From the NCBI GenBank assembly GCA_949825065.1, contig OX463842.1, positions 31,151,723 through 31,215,722 of the forward strand: a stretch of 64,000 bases of DNA, given 5' to 3'. The notes below the pieces were generated by a model. That model was not told where the DNA came from. It was given only the letters and a program-made list of their open reading frames with translations, and did no database searches. The position numbers and the translations under genes were made by a program. The stretch is from Odontocerum albicorne (Eukaryota; Arthropoda; Insecta; Trichoptera; Odontoceridae). Shown here piece after piece: positions 10,365 to 21,041 of the stretch. Position 1 is the stretch's first letter. The number at the start of each line of letters is the position of its first letter.

Positions 10365-11321
10365 TATATTTTTATAAATATATTTTTTATAAATAGTGAA
10401 GTAATATCAATGAAGGATTTATGAATTAAAATGTTCATTTGGCAAAAATAATTAAGTGTAGATTTAATAAGCTATATTTAAGTACAACGAGTAAATACAT
10501 GAGAGACTGTTCCTTTGAAAACACGGTATCCCTGTAAAATGGTTATTAAAAAAGTGTGTTAAAATTTTTAACAAAACCAATACTATTACTTATAAAGCGC
10601 TGTTTCAATAAACATATCGCTCCAAAAGCGCTCTAAGAATTTACTTAAGACTGTTAATAAACATCTAGATAATTACGACTAATGAAAAAATACCCTTGAG
10701 TAAATCAATCCGGGACTCTTCTCGATACACCAGAATGCTTACTTGATGAATAAAAAGCCTGTTCAGTAAATTAATTGTGAAAATTTTCTAGGAATTTTAA
10801 ATTTTTTAAAATTATAAGAATAAACTGGAGTTCTGCTCTCATGTTTGTTTAATTTCATTGAAATAACTATGTTTACACCATGATCAAAAGTAACAAATAT
10901 TTTAATACTTGGTGTAAGGAATTTAAGTATTTGTTTGAGTTTATTGTAGTTTATAAAGAAATATATTTGAAATTTTTTTTGAGAATATTTTAATATTGAA
11001 CGATGAAAGTCTCAGAACAAATTATTTAAAAAATCTAATAAATGTGTCAGACCAGAAAACTGTTTGCTATGTAATTTCGAATTATAATTGTATAAATACA
11101 TTCAAATCGGTAATTTCCAAACATATTTGAACTAAACCCCATTACTTGCAAACACAAATTCCATGCCCTTCTTTCAAAAAATGTGCAGCACTGTTTGATA
11201 AATCAGAACACATATAAACGAATGTTATAACAATTAAAATAACAAAGGCTCATGAAGTTTCTTCAATTATTTGATTTTGACTTTAAGGGGCCAATTTTGA
11301 TTTAATAATATTTTTGTTATA
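10365..11321. other. AT-rich intergenic DNA, nothing recognised
   Basis: Very AT-rich sequence with homopolymer runs and no supported feature. Confidence 0.5.
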
Positions 11322-11515
11322 TACAGTAACATACAACCTAGACAGTTCATTGACATTTTGGCAATCTTTTCCTAACAACCAGAAAGGTGTTAAATAAAAC
11401 TTAAGTGAACTCCAAACAGGAACCATTGTTTTAAATCTGGGCACCAACGGGAATCAAAACTGCAGCCCTCAGGTTAGAAGACAGGTACCTTATCAATTAG
11501 GTCACGGAGGTCATT
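11322..11515 (-). repeat. tRNA-SINE family A, near full length
   Basis: On the minus strand it begins GACCTCCGTGACCTAATTGA (box A-like) and continues to GACTGTCTTCTAACCTGAGG-type sequence and a box B-like GTTTTGATTCCC. A linker with CTTAAGTTTTATTTAACACC follows, then CTGGTTGTTAGGAAAAGATT, GCCAAAATG and the tail ending TTGTATGTTACTGTAT. Length is about 190 bp. The element has no coding capacity and would depend on a LINE for mobility. Confidence 0.75.
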
Positions 11516-11712
11516 GTTTAGACTCAGATTCAAAAGATAAATCAATCTAATCCCATAAATCTTACAACTATGATAAGGTATTTCAATATGATCTTAGCTT
11601 TCAGAGCTTTTTATACTTATTTTTTATTAATATGCAGTTCTATACTGACAATTAAAGTTATCGGGAATGTGGCATGACGATTTGTAATACTAGTACAAAA
11701 ACTAATTTATTG

Positions 11713-11890
11713 TTTATAGTTAAGGCATTAACGTTGTGGAGGTTTAAATACATTGTAATTTGTTTTATCAAACACTGTTTATTCCACTTTTTGTAAGGGT
11801 ATAACCCTGCCGGTTTCAAGGCTTTCACCTCATCTTCAGGTTATACCGTTACAAAAAGTGGAATAAAGTGTTTGATAAAACAAATTACAA
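11713..11890. mobile_element. fold-back hairpin element, medium copy
   Basis: The left arm starts TTTATAGTTAAGGCATTAA and passes TTTGTTTTATCAAACACTG, TTATTCCACTTTTTGTAA and CCTGCCGGTTTCAAGGC. It turns at TCACCTCATCTTCAGG and returns with GGTTATACCGTTACAAAAAG, then TGGAATAAAGTGTTTGATAA. The right arm is shorter because part of the centre is deleted. On the minus strand the turn reads CCTGAAGATGAGGTGAAAGC then CTTGAAACC, a hammerhead-like core. Confidence 0.85.
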
Positions 11891-11999
11891 ACACCTATTT
11901 TGTTCTAAAACATTTTTAGAATAAAGGATTTTTTAACAAATTTAAATAGCCATTAAATAAATGTTTCACGACCCTAAATATGGTAAGATATCATCGGTT

Positions 12000-12528
12000 C
12001 TCGATCACTGATCACCAAGTATTGCAATGTTCGCGACTAAATCCCGTCAGTCGCCCGATGCCCACACCAGACAAAAATTTATGTGGGTAAGGTATAGTGA
12101 TACAACTAGGCACAACACCGCGAGCTCAGCACTCACACACCACAATTAACCGTTATGGACAGACACACACACACAGTCAGACACTATTTTACAAATCGCT
12201 CTGAATACAGCGTCAGTTCCACTTCATGCCAAGTTGTGTACTATTTTGTATACCGTTGGTTGCAGTTTAAACGCGTAGTTTTCTACTAAATTTTGTTCCA
12301 AATGACGTGTTATCGTAAATAACCACGTGCAGTGTATAATATGTGATCAATAATATGCCGGTTGCCATGTGTTGTGATAACAGACAGAGCTTTTATTGAC
12401 ATTATGTGGTTCCGGTATTTCTCCTTGCCCGAATTGTATGTTGGTTGACAGTTGTATTATTTTGATGCTTTTGTGCTCGTGTCAGTCTTGTGACAATTAA
12501 TAATTCAACAAAACAAAGTGAAAAAGTA
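12000..12528. other. higher-complexity unique segment, possible promoter or leader
   Basis: This segment has more G+C and CpG than its neighbours, a short CA run (ACACACACACACA-like near 12165) and none of the window's repeats. The composition would fit an upstream promoter or non-coding first exon, but no TATA box plus initiator pair or splice donor could be defended. The following minus-strand frame (12529-12855) is low in complexity and I do not call it. Confidence 0.2.
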
Positions 12529-14110
12529 TTAATAAACGTAATAAGTAATTGAATAGTTTTGTTTTTTTACATAATAAACTTTGTTTGGAATGAGTTGGTT
12601 GTGACATCGCTTGTGATCGATGGGCGGTCGAGGTGTTTTTATTTGACTTTTTGTGTTTTCCATGAAATAATAATTTAAACCTGTGTTTTGTGTATGGATA
12701 AACTTGTTTTGACTAGAATTTGTGTTCCTGTGTTGTGTCGTGATGGAATCGTTTTGACACGGTATTCTGATGCGGCTGTTGAATCCTGAGTATGTTATGG
12801 TTTTAACTGCGTTGATATTACTAATAATTTTTTGAAGGTGATGGTTGGTTTGCAAAAATAATTATGATGCATGCATAAAGTAGATTAAAAAACACAGATT
12901 CCAAAGAATCGTTATAAAAAATACATGGTTTTTTTAGGATTTTATAACAAATAATTCAAATAAAATATTTACAATGATACCTTTCCTCAATATTTTTCTG
13001 TAGTGATATTCGTAACGTCAGAATTCTATTCAGATGTCAGATGTTTATTTTAGTCTTCCTATTAATAGAATTGAGTGTACGAAGCAAAATTAGTGGTCTT
13101 CAGCAAAATTAATATTTTTATACTATAATAAAAAAATGCTCAAACTAACACTTAAATCATGAAATTTGGCGTAAAAAAATAAGACCGTGAGATTAATCGC
13201 GATTTTTTTTATATATTTCACATTTTTATATCGAAATGAACGAGGTGGTATGATCGTTTGATTGAAATTTGACAGTTGCATTGGTTACGATATATATCTT
13301 CATATTTTTTAGCTTGAAAGTGCAATGCAAAATTATTTTCCTTAGAGAAATTCTTACATTTCACGAAAGAAAAAAAAAACATGAACCGGTTAAACGAGTG
13401 CCATTAACATCATTTCAAAAATAAACACAAGGTAGATAGATAGAAATCTTATAAAACCGCTTATACGAATGTGTAAATATAAGTTTGTTGTAAACTATGC
13501 AATCCATTATTGTAAGTATTATATTTCATATTGAGGCAGGTACCTTTGTCAATGTCGTGGTGAGTAAACTTTTACAATACTATATATGGTTAAATGTCCG
13601 GTTTCGAGAAGTTTTCAATGAAAAAGATAAACGAAATTTAAAAAAATATATCATTGACTAAGTAAATAAAAAATTGATATTTTTTTTTAATATACTCCTT
13701 GTTTTAATTTTCGTAATATGCGCAAATTATATATTTATTATTTCATTTCAACATTAAAATTTTCAACATCCTATAGATCTTTTGAGAATATGGAATCATT
13801 TTGAGATAATTTGATGTTATATTTTTAATTATAAAGTTAATTTATTATGTATGTTAAATCGAAACACAGTCGTACTCGGAGTCATCTTTGGTCACTAACT
13901 TGTTTGGATATTTTTTTCGACCATTGGTTTATTTTATTTTGTTTGGGTGGTTTATATTGATTACCACCTGGTAAGAAGCCTTCAAATTGTTATACAATGA
14001 AGCGATCAAATAAAATTAAAAAATTATAAAACGAATGACGCCAGAAAAATAAATAAATGACTTATCAGTCAAATTCTTACTCCGAGATTGTTCCATATAC
14101 AAGAACATAC
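12529..14110. other. AT-rich intergenic DNA, nothing recognised
   Basis: A 108-codon minus-strand frame at 12529-12855 is rich in Asn, Thr, Gln and Lys, as expected from AT-rich DNA, and has no recognisable domain. Nothing else stands out. Confidence 0.45.
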
Positions 14111-14207
14111 TAGTACCTAAAGTTTTAGTTCATATTAGTACCCAATGTTTTAGTTCATATTTAGTGCCTAACGTTTTAGTTCATATTAGTACCCAACGTT
14201 TTAGTTA
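14111..14207. repeat. 25-bp tandem repeat, 4 units
   Basis: Units start near 14111, 14136, 14162 and 14187. Each reads TAGTACCCAACGTTTTAGTT followed by CATAT, with minor changes (TAGTGCC in unit 3). Confidence 0.9.
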
Positions 14208-15947
14208 GGATTCAATTCTAGTACAATTCTTTCATAAACACAATAGTTGCTCATAATTCCGGGTTTATCAGTGTTTCAGAATTATATTTAATTTTCAAAA
14301 AAATATATAGACAAACATTTATCAAAATTAGTTAGTGTGAAATATAGGAAATATTGCAACGGCAGTTTTAAACCATCACGCAACACGTAGTTTGGTGAAT
14401 AGCTAACAATATCCAGGGATTTATTAAATCATTTCCATTTGTTATTTATACCGCTACAAACTGCAAAGTGAACATAAATATTTGTAGTGTTTATTCAAGG
14501 CGAGTTTTCGTACAATTTTTATTAATTTACCTTTCATCTTTCCACACTTGGACTATTAGAAAATAGATATATGTTATGTGAGATATTTTCAAATAAAATT
14601 TTGCATTTTTTTTAATAATACGTAAACTCGGCAGGTTATTGAACTTAATGCCCTAATCTGTATAGGGTGTTTCCTATCAGACATTTTTGTTTGATTTCCT
14701 CATGATGTAAGATTTAGCCATGTTCAAAACAATTCCTATTGCTTGCTTTTAATGAAATAATGAAGTTGACATTTTTAAGGAATTCATAAAACTTCCCGTA
14801 CAAAATAAAAGTAAAAAAGTTCTCTTCATATTCAAGTATTTCGTTCATTCTCCTTAAATAAGCAAACCAAACAATTAATCATCCACGATGCATTCTTTAT
14901 CGCTCATATACTAAAATTTGTGAGCAAAAGTTGATGATATATGAACATTTCTTCGCTGTACAAAATAATCTTACCAGAATAAGTCAAATTAAGGTATTTT
15001 TCAACTTCTTAAAAGATCTTTGTAACAAAATATACAGCGAAACCCCACGACGGTGGTTTGGGAGCTAGTGCGTTCACGAATTCCTGTATCTGACATTTTT
15101 CAATAGAATAATAATTATATTTTTGGACGCACTTCTGAGCACACTATCAACCTGCTCGTGGGTCCCAGCTTTACGGTATTCCAGTTATTTAATTAAAAAA
15201 ACAATGCACTCCATTCTTGACTCGAACGAAAATTGACGCTCTCATCAAAACTAAAAAAGCTATTGAAATTTCCATGTTTTTAGCAGATATGTTTTTGGTT
15301 TATTTATTTGTTGAAATATTTGATTTGAGTAATTTGACCTGCATAAAATTATCCTAAAAAATCACAATTAAAGTAATTCAAATCAATCCTATAGATCTTA
15401 TATGAATGGTACCTACGCGCCCCACCATGCATATAGTACAACCTGTTGAATTCACCTCACACACAAACTCTATATATGGTATGTGTGCTCTGTGCTAGAT
15501 AACGCCGTATTTATTTAACAACACTATTGTCTATGACACATAGCACACAACCTCCAAACTAGAGAAATTTCTTTGTAAAATATTCGTATCTGGTTATTGT
15601 TGTTCCAGAATGTAGATTGTCTGAAGTGCTATCTTTTTACGAAAAGTGTTTAAGTATGGAAAATGATATTAACTGAAACATTTTCATTATCACGTAATTT
15701 GTAAATTTTATCTAATGTAAGTAATGACTTAACACAACTTTTAAGTTTATTGAATTTATTTTTTGTAATGTTTTTATTAACACCGCATTTTTAACTTGCC
15801 TACGGGTCATCAAATGTTTTACGCTCGCTAACTATGATGCTATATTTCATAAGATTTATATTTTGAAAGCTTCTCTTTCATTGGTTGATTGCATAAAATT
15901 AGGGGTTTATTTAGAGCTCAGCATCGAAATAAATAAAATATTAAAGG
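14208..15947. other. intergenic, nothing recognised
   Basis: No coding frame, terminal repeat or shared repeat was recognised. TAGGGTGTTTCCTATC near 14662 resembles the ends of some arthropod DNA transposons, but no partner end was seen. Confidence 0.45.
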
Positions 15948-16736
15948 ATTCAATTTTTATATCGTCTCTACCAGCCATTTGTATTATAAACAGGTTAAAA
16001 AAATTGGTCGTCACTAAATTAGAATTAAAAATTTTGTTTTGAAATTTTGTAGTTTCAATACATAATTGAGTTTGTATTTCTCATTCGATATGATGATTGT
16101 GAGCTTTAAAAATAATGCAATTGCTATCAAATATATATTATTCTTGGGAATTGCATTCGATTTTTAGATTTTTCTGCCAGTTATTTAAGTTACGAGATAC
16201 AAAGAACCTAAATAAAATGGTGTCCTTTGAAGTTTTATTATTTGAATATAATAGCTCACACCATTAATAGGTTTGTATTTCTCATTCCACGTGATAATTG
16301 TGAGCTTTCAAAATAACGTAATTGCTACTAAATAAATAAACGTTATCAATGAAGAGATAGATCGAGAAAAGCGTTGCTGGACTAAATTGATCAGATTTTG
16401 AAAGAAGGTAGTTAGATGTATGAATAATAGAAGATTGTGCTGAATATGGAGAAAGTGAAAATGGCGTTATATCTGCCTATCCCGCAAGGGACATGGCGTG
16501 ATGATATTTGTGTATGTATAATTGGAAATTACATTCGATTTTTAAATCGTCTGTACCAGCCATTAGTGTGAGCAATTCGTTCAAAACAAATTGGCTGTCA
16601 TTTAATGTTATCTTATGTTTGGAAGTTGTTAATCAATAAGAAGACATTATTGTGTTTGTGTTGCTCATTCGATGAGATTATTGTGATGTTTAAACATAAT
16701 GTTATTTCCACCAAATATACATTAACATTTGGCAAA
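15948..16736. repeat. diverged ~200-bp tandem repeat, 3 units, split by a LINE insertion
   Basis: Units lie at about 15948-16148, 16149-16347 and 16524-16736. Each starts with a CATTCGATTTTTA-like stretch plus a CTACCAGCC- or CTGCCAGTT-like segment. Each later carries TTGTATTTCTCATTC-like sequence, GTGAGCTTT-like sequence and a TAATGCAATTGCTA-like segment near the end. A LINE 3' end (16348-16523) sits between units 2 and 3, so the array is older than that insertion. Confidence 0.75.
16348..16523 (+). repeat. LINE 3' end fragment inserted in a tandem repeat
   Basis: The plus strand reads TTGCTGGACTAAATTGATCA, then GATTTTGAAAGAAGG, AATAGAAGATTGTGC, and finally CTGCCTATCCCGCAAGGGAC and ATGGCGTGATGATATTTGTG. 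This matches the C-terminal end (WLDQ.N.ILKEG type) and 3' untranslated end of the LINE family repeated across the window. It is 5'-truncated, as usual for LINE copies. Confidence 0.7.
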
Positions 16737-17218
16737 GATTTTCCATTTGCTCGATTTCAAGAGCGAGGAAATATTATTAATGTTGATACATGAAATGCGG
16801 ATTTTAGAACAGGTATCGCCATATTGGTTTATACGAGTATTATGAGTCTTTGGAGGGCAAGAATCTCACCGAGTGAGTATTATTGTATAAATGTAGCGAT
16901 TCGATCTACATCATATATTCCAGCTCAACTACTAACATAACGATACGAAAAAATGTCCTGAAATTTAACGACTCTTTATTTTAAGTAATTGAAGTAGTTT
17001 AATACACAGATCATGGCGGATTAAGAGAAACTAGTACGAGTATATTGCTCATCCATTATCGTGATCGCATGGAGCAAGAACCTAAATGAGTGATGCTCGA
17101 CAATTGTGTATGCTCCTTCAGAGAGATTTTTGAGTTTAGAAATTTCTTTAACTTTATTCATTGTTTTTTTTTCTTATATTAATTTCAAAGATCTAACATA
17201 TTTATTTTGTATTTTTTT

Positions 17219-17457
17219 TTATCAAACACTGTTTATTCCACTTTTTTGTAACGGTATAACCCTGCCGGTTTTAAGGTTTTCACCTCATCATCAGGGGAGC
17301 ACAAACAAGACAAGTCTTGTTTGTGCTCCCCTGATGATGAGGTGAAATCCTTGAAACCGGTAGGGTTATACCGTTACAAAAACGTGGAATAAACAGTTTT
17401 TAATAAAACAAATTACAATGTATTTAAACCTCCACAATGTTAATGCCTTAACTATAA
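17219..17457. mobile_element. fold-back hairpin element, long copy with hammerhead-like core
   Basis: From ATCAAACACTGTTTATTCCA the left arm runs through GGTATAACCCTGCCGG and TCACCTCATCATCAGGGG to a perfect central palindrome (GCACAAACAAGACAAG and its mirror). The right arm repeats all of this in reverse and continues through AACAAATTACAATGTATTTA to TTAATGCCTTAACTATA. The outer left segment (TATAGTTAAGG to about GTAATTTG) is missing. On the plus strand at 17331-17362 the right arm reads CTGATGATGAGGTGAAATCC then TTGAAACC. This is a long perfect hairpin with no coding capacity. Confidence 0.88.
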
Positions 17458-17516
17458 AAAACATATATTTATTTATTTGAGTTTTATAGTGGGTTTAAAT
17501 AAGTATCATATTCATT

Positions 17517-17700
17517 GTTTACAATATAATCTAGGGAGCTTATTGCCACTAAGAAATTTCTACAAACCAACCAACAAGATCTTGAAAGGCTTAACTGTTG
17601 CAAACACATATTGAAGCACTTTTGTTTGGTATCTGGGATCGAACCCGCAAATCCTTGTCTCTTATTTTCCAAGTGTTTCACAACGGAGTCATGAAGGTCG
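17517..17700 (-). repeat. tRNA-SINE family A, near full length
   Basis: Minus strand: head GCGACCTTCATGACTCCGTT, box B-like GCGGGTTCGATCCC, then a linker and the tail core TTGGTTGGTTTGTAGAAATT with AATAAGCTCCC and a TATTGTA end. The organisation matches the copies at 11.4 and 24.5 kb. Confidence 0.7.
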
Positions 17701-18499
17701 CCGCTTTATAAAATATATTATTTTTAAATGATAAACTTTGAAACTTTTACACCTCGAATTTTCTTTCTTTTTAAGAATTGTATTCACTTAGGAAAAGGTT
17801 GTTCTAACTGTCGTTGTGAGAATTTGCTCTCCGGTTTAATCTTCAAGTCTTAGCAAAATGTTCAATAATGCCTTGAAAGATAAATTGGAATAAGCTTTTG
17901 GAAGCATCCAATATTAATTTTCTAGCATAGCCATAGTTCTAAACGGAACGTTTCAATTCACGGCATGTTAATTAATTTTAAATTACGTCCAATTGTCTTG
18001 GCGTCAACGGATCATTTCAGTCTAATGGCAGTAATAATTATATTAATGTTATTCAAAAATGATTAGTTTAATGACTAACGGAGTTATACAAGTTGGTCTG
18101 AAAATGTGCTATAATATTCCATGGTGTTCGTGAGAGTTTAAATTTAGTTTTCTACACTGAAGCCGTAAATATACGAGTATACAATACACCGCATAATATA
18201 GAATCTCTTTACTCTTTTTTTGCGAAATAAGTCATTGCTGTTTTCTCAACTGTTTTCTCAACTTTCTCTCTGTAAATTCGGGATATGTTTTCTTTATTTG
18301 CTCAAACATCTATAAACATGAATAATGTGAAGAAATGGATTTCTTTTCTCCAATCGCTTTACCTCCTTCCCACTTTGAGGCTTTTTTTACTATATATTCC
18401 CCATATAAATTAAATATGTCAGGGCAAAGAATATAGCTTTGTTGCACACATTTCTGTACCTTATTTGAAGGTAACATCATTAATTTAGTTGCTGCAGTG
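17701..18499. other. intergenic, nothing recognised
   Basis: AT-rich sequence with one TACGAGTA near 18172. No coding signal was found. Confidence 0.5.
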
Positions 18500-18765
18500 C
18501 TTTATTCAAAGATACTGTGTATGCTGCCCACAATGCGTTCAGGGACACCCATCTCCAGCAGGATAGTCCACATATTGCTCCATCTCCCACAGTCAAAAGC
18601 TAAACTGTAGTCGACTAAGCTAAATGCAGCTAAAATCTGAAATTCTCAATCGATTGTCGTACATTGGAAATTTGTTTTTAGTACTTTGTCGTTTTACAAA
18701 TCCTGCTTGCTCCAAGGGAGTGTGCCAGCTGATATAACGTTTCAAGGACTGATTTAATATGGCAG
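18500..18765 (-). pseudogene. LINE reverse transcriptase fragment
   Basis: On the minus strand the sequence reads TPLEQAGFVKRQSTKNKFPM, and after a frameshift FSLVDYSLAFDCGRWSNMWT, then ILLEMGVPERIVGSI. These correspond to the EEQAGFRKGR..., F.DY.KAFD and W.IL.EMG.P blocks of non-LTR reverse transcriptases, including the first catalytic aspartate of FDC. The YADD block and the endonuclease are absent. The frame is broken at least once. It differs from the family whose 3' ends recur elsewhere in the window, or comes from a different part of it. Confidence 0.85.
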
Positions 18766-19169
18766 ATGTCATGCAAAATATTGTTTACATTTTCTCTGAT
18801 TTATACACTCTCAGTACTTTGAGTGTCCACGATTTCAGAGAGTAGAATATCTGGTTTTACTGACGTTGAACGTTACTCGAAAATTTCAATCATGGTCTGC
18901 GTAGAGCCTTGCGTAAATCTTCTTATGTTATTTATATGACATTTCACTTATCGTATTTTACTACAATGTCTTGAGCTTGAATTCACTAGTTAAGATTTTA
19001 ACTTTTCTAAGAGTTTTCTCTATTCTTTCTATGCTCAAGAACTTCGATTTCAGAGCTTATATATTTGTTGATTTATATTTTTACGTCTTTCTTATAAAAC
19101 TATTTTGTTCAGTTCATCGTACATTATGTAACTCTCTTGATTTTGGAACCCTCTTTCATTTAGCTCGAG
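18766..19169. other. intergenic, nothing recognised
   Basis: No recognised feature. Confidence 0.45.
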
Positions 19170-19325
19170 GGACCCTCTTTCCTTAATTTTGTTTTTTTTT
19201 TCTGTATGGTAATCCCTCAATATATCCGAACTAGTGTTTCGGACATATCGAATATCGTGGTTGGGAGACAATGTTGTCTTCGGCCCCAGTAAGCGAGCCT
19301 TTGAGTTTAGAACCTTTGGAGTATG
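19170..19325 (-). repeat. interspersed repeat related to 55429-55560
   Basis: On the minus strand AGGTTCTAAACTCAAAGGCT, GACAACATTGTCTCCC, GTTCGGATATATTG and a TACCATACAGAAAAAAAA tail align with the plus-strand sequence at 55429-55560. Both start with a GTTCTTAAC- or GTTCTAAAC-like sequence reminiscent of hAT transposon ends, but no partner end or target duplication was found. Confidence 0.5.
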
Positions 19326-19434
19326 CATGGAACTCGCGGTTCGTCATTGAACGTGTTTGCAACACAACCGTTCGGCGCGTGCGATTTTTCTTACCAGACG
19401 AACTGTTACTTGACTGACACCCCTTTTTTTATCA

Positions 19435-19498
19435 CCATCGGGAATCGGTCCTTGAACCCCGGGTGGAAGTATAGAATGTTACCGCTACGGAGGTCGTT
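19435..19498 (-). repeat. tRNA-like SINE head, fragment
   Basis: The minus strand reads ACGACCTCCGTAGCGGTAAC and ends with a box B-like GGGTTCAAGG then ATTCCCG. This is the family A head without its tail. The flanking 19340-19420 stretch is GC-richer and unassigned. Confidence 0.5.
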
Positions 19499-20303
19499 GA
19501 AATAAAGTCATTCGAATGGCTATAGATAATTTATAAGATTTTTTTAAAATTATTTCTCTGATTGAACTTAAAACTTTCCATAGAAATAAAATATTAGATT
19601 CAGAAGTAAATGTATGAGAATGTATTTGTAAAATTCAAGATACAAAATAAAAGTAAAACAAAATATATCAGCCGCGTCAAACGAACTAAAAATAAATCAA
19701 AGAATTAAAACGAAATTTGCAAATCAAAATTGCTCGATGAACCTTTCTGAAAAAAAATATTCCAAGGCACTCTTAAGTTAAAGTGAAACATTTTCGATTT
19801 TCTTATTAAATTATATTTTTTTTCAGCTTTCATTGAAATTAAGGAAGTGTTTTCTAAATATTTACTTTTCAAACTTTAAATTGGTTTTTAAAATTAAAAT
19901 GTGTCCGACTTCCCAAAGAATTTCGTCTTCCATACACACATAATACAAAAATATTAATTATTGTAACATTTTAGAAAAAGTACAAATTTCTTTTGATTAG
20001 TAAATATTTGGAGATAAAACGAATCAGTCTTGAACGTTACATATTTATATAATATTTTAAAACAAATAATTAATTTCACCGTATTGTGGTTTAAATAGGT
20101 GAGAAAAAATAGTGTTGGATTATTTATGTTTTTGACGTTTGTTTTTTACTATTGTAACGTGTTATATTTTTTTATTATCTTGAATTATCTATGTTAAATT
20201 AACCAATGTTGTCTAATGGCCACATCCGTTACTTTCCTATATGCCACTTGAAAATTATTTATAATCTTTGTGTTTTTACTAATCTCAATTTAATCATTTA
20301 ATT
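19499..20303. other. AT-rich intergenic DNA, nothing recognised
   Basis: No supported feature. Confidence 0.5.
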
Positions 20304-21041
20304 CAGGGGTGACCAACCAGTTTGGGTCGCGAGCCAAAACTGCTATGGGGTAAATGTTCTCGAGCAGCATGTGTATTTTTTTTTATTAATAGGCATATCA
20401 AAATTTTAATAACTGAAAACGAGGTAATATGCTCCAATTTGTCCAGATTTATGTAGTGTTGTTTTGTATTTTTTTCGTTACCCTATCATTCATCCCAAGA
20501 GCACTGTTAAGTATATAAGCGGTTTGCTAATAGGCTGCTACAAAGCGCAACAAAATGATACTTTTGATATACTCGATCTTACCAGCCTGGAATCACAGTG
20601 GACATTTTTTAAAACTACCGGGAATTGAACCAGGCACCCTAGGTTCGTGAGTCAAACGACTTAACCACTGAACCACAAGGGTCGACAAATTCTTACATTG
20701 ATCTTTTTATTGAATATATTATTACTACAGTTAACATTATATGAGTGTCATAATAAATAAATATAAGTATTATTTTGGATACCTATTACACGTTAAAAAT
20801 AAATATATGCTTTTACTGTTTCCTTTTTATTTTTTGTTTATATTGTAGCATATATATTTTATATCTTTGGGTCACATTTAAATAATATTTTATATTTTAA
20901 TACAAACCTTCATCTTCATGTCGGAAATCTGGAGTGTGTCGTTTTGATTAAATAACTATGTTTAATTGTTATTTCTTTCACGATTTATAAAAAAAAACAG
21001 TTCACAAAACACCCTGGCGGGCCGCGGGTTGCTCATGTCTG
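20304..21041. mobile_element. non-autonomous hAT-type element (738 bp)
   Basis: The ends are CAGGGGTGACCAACCAG and (reverse complement of the right end) CAGACATGAGCAACCCGC, imperfect inverted repeats of hAT type (CAGNGGT...CAACC). Flanking 8-mers are ATTTAATT (20296-20303) and ATTTAATC (21042-21049), a 7/8 match for a hAT 8-bp target duplication. Inside there is no transposase. A tRNA-like sequence at 20590-20690 is nested within it. Confidence 0.75.
20590..20690 (-). repeat. tRNA-like SINE sequence nested in a hAT element
   Basis: The minus strand reads CGACCCTTGTGGTTCAGTGG, then TTAAGTCGTTTGACTC and a box B-like GGTTCAATTCCCGG. The head is close to a tRNA but the acceptor stem is not closed. 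It differs from the family A head. Its position inside 20304-21041 shows it inserted into, or was carried by, the hAT element. Confidence 0.55.

Noticed and set aside
12529..12855. 108-codon minus-strand frame
   Set aside because: Low-complexity Asn/Thr/Gln/Lys-rich peptide as expected from AT-rich DNA; no domain, no supporting signals.
14654..14700. Transposon end TAGGGTGTTTCCTATC
   Set aside because: No inverted partner or target duplication was found nearby.
17106..17345. 79-codon plus-strand frame
   Set aside because: Most of it runs into the fold-back hairpin and its peptide has AT-driven composition.
20620..20690. Functional tRNA gene on the minus strand
   Set aside because: The clover-leaf does not close and it sits inside a hAT-type element.
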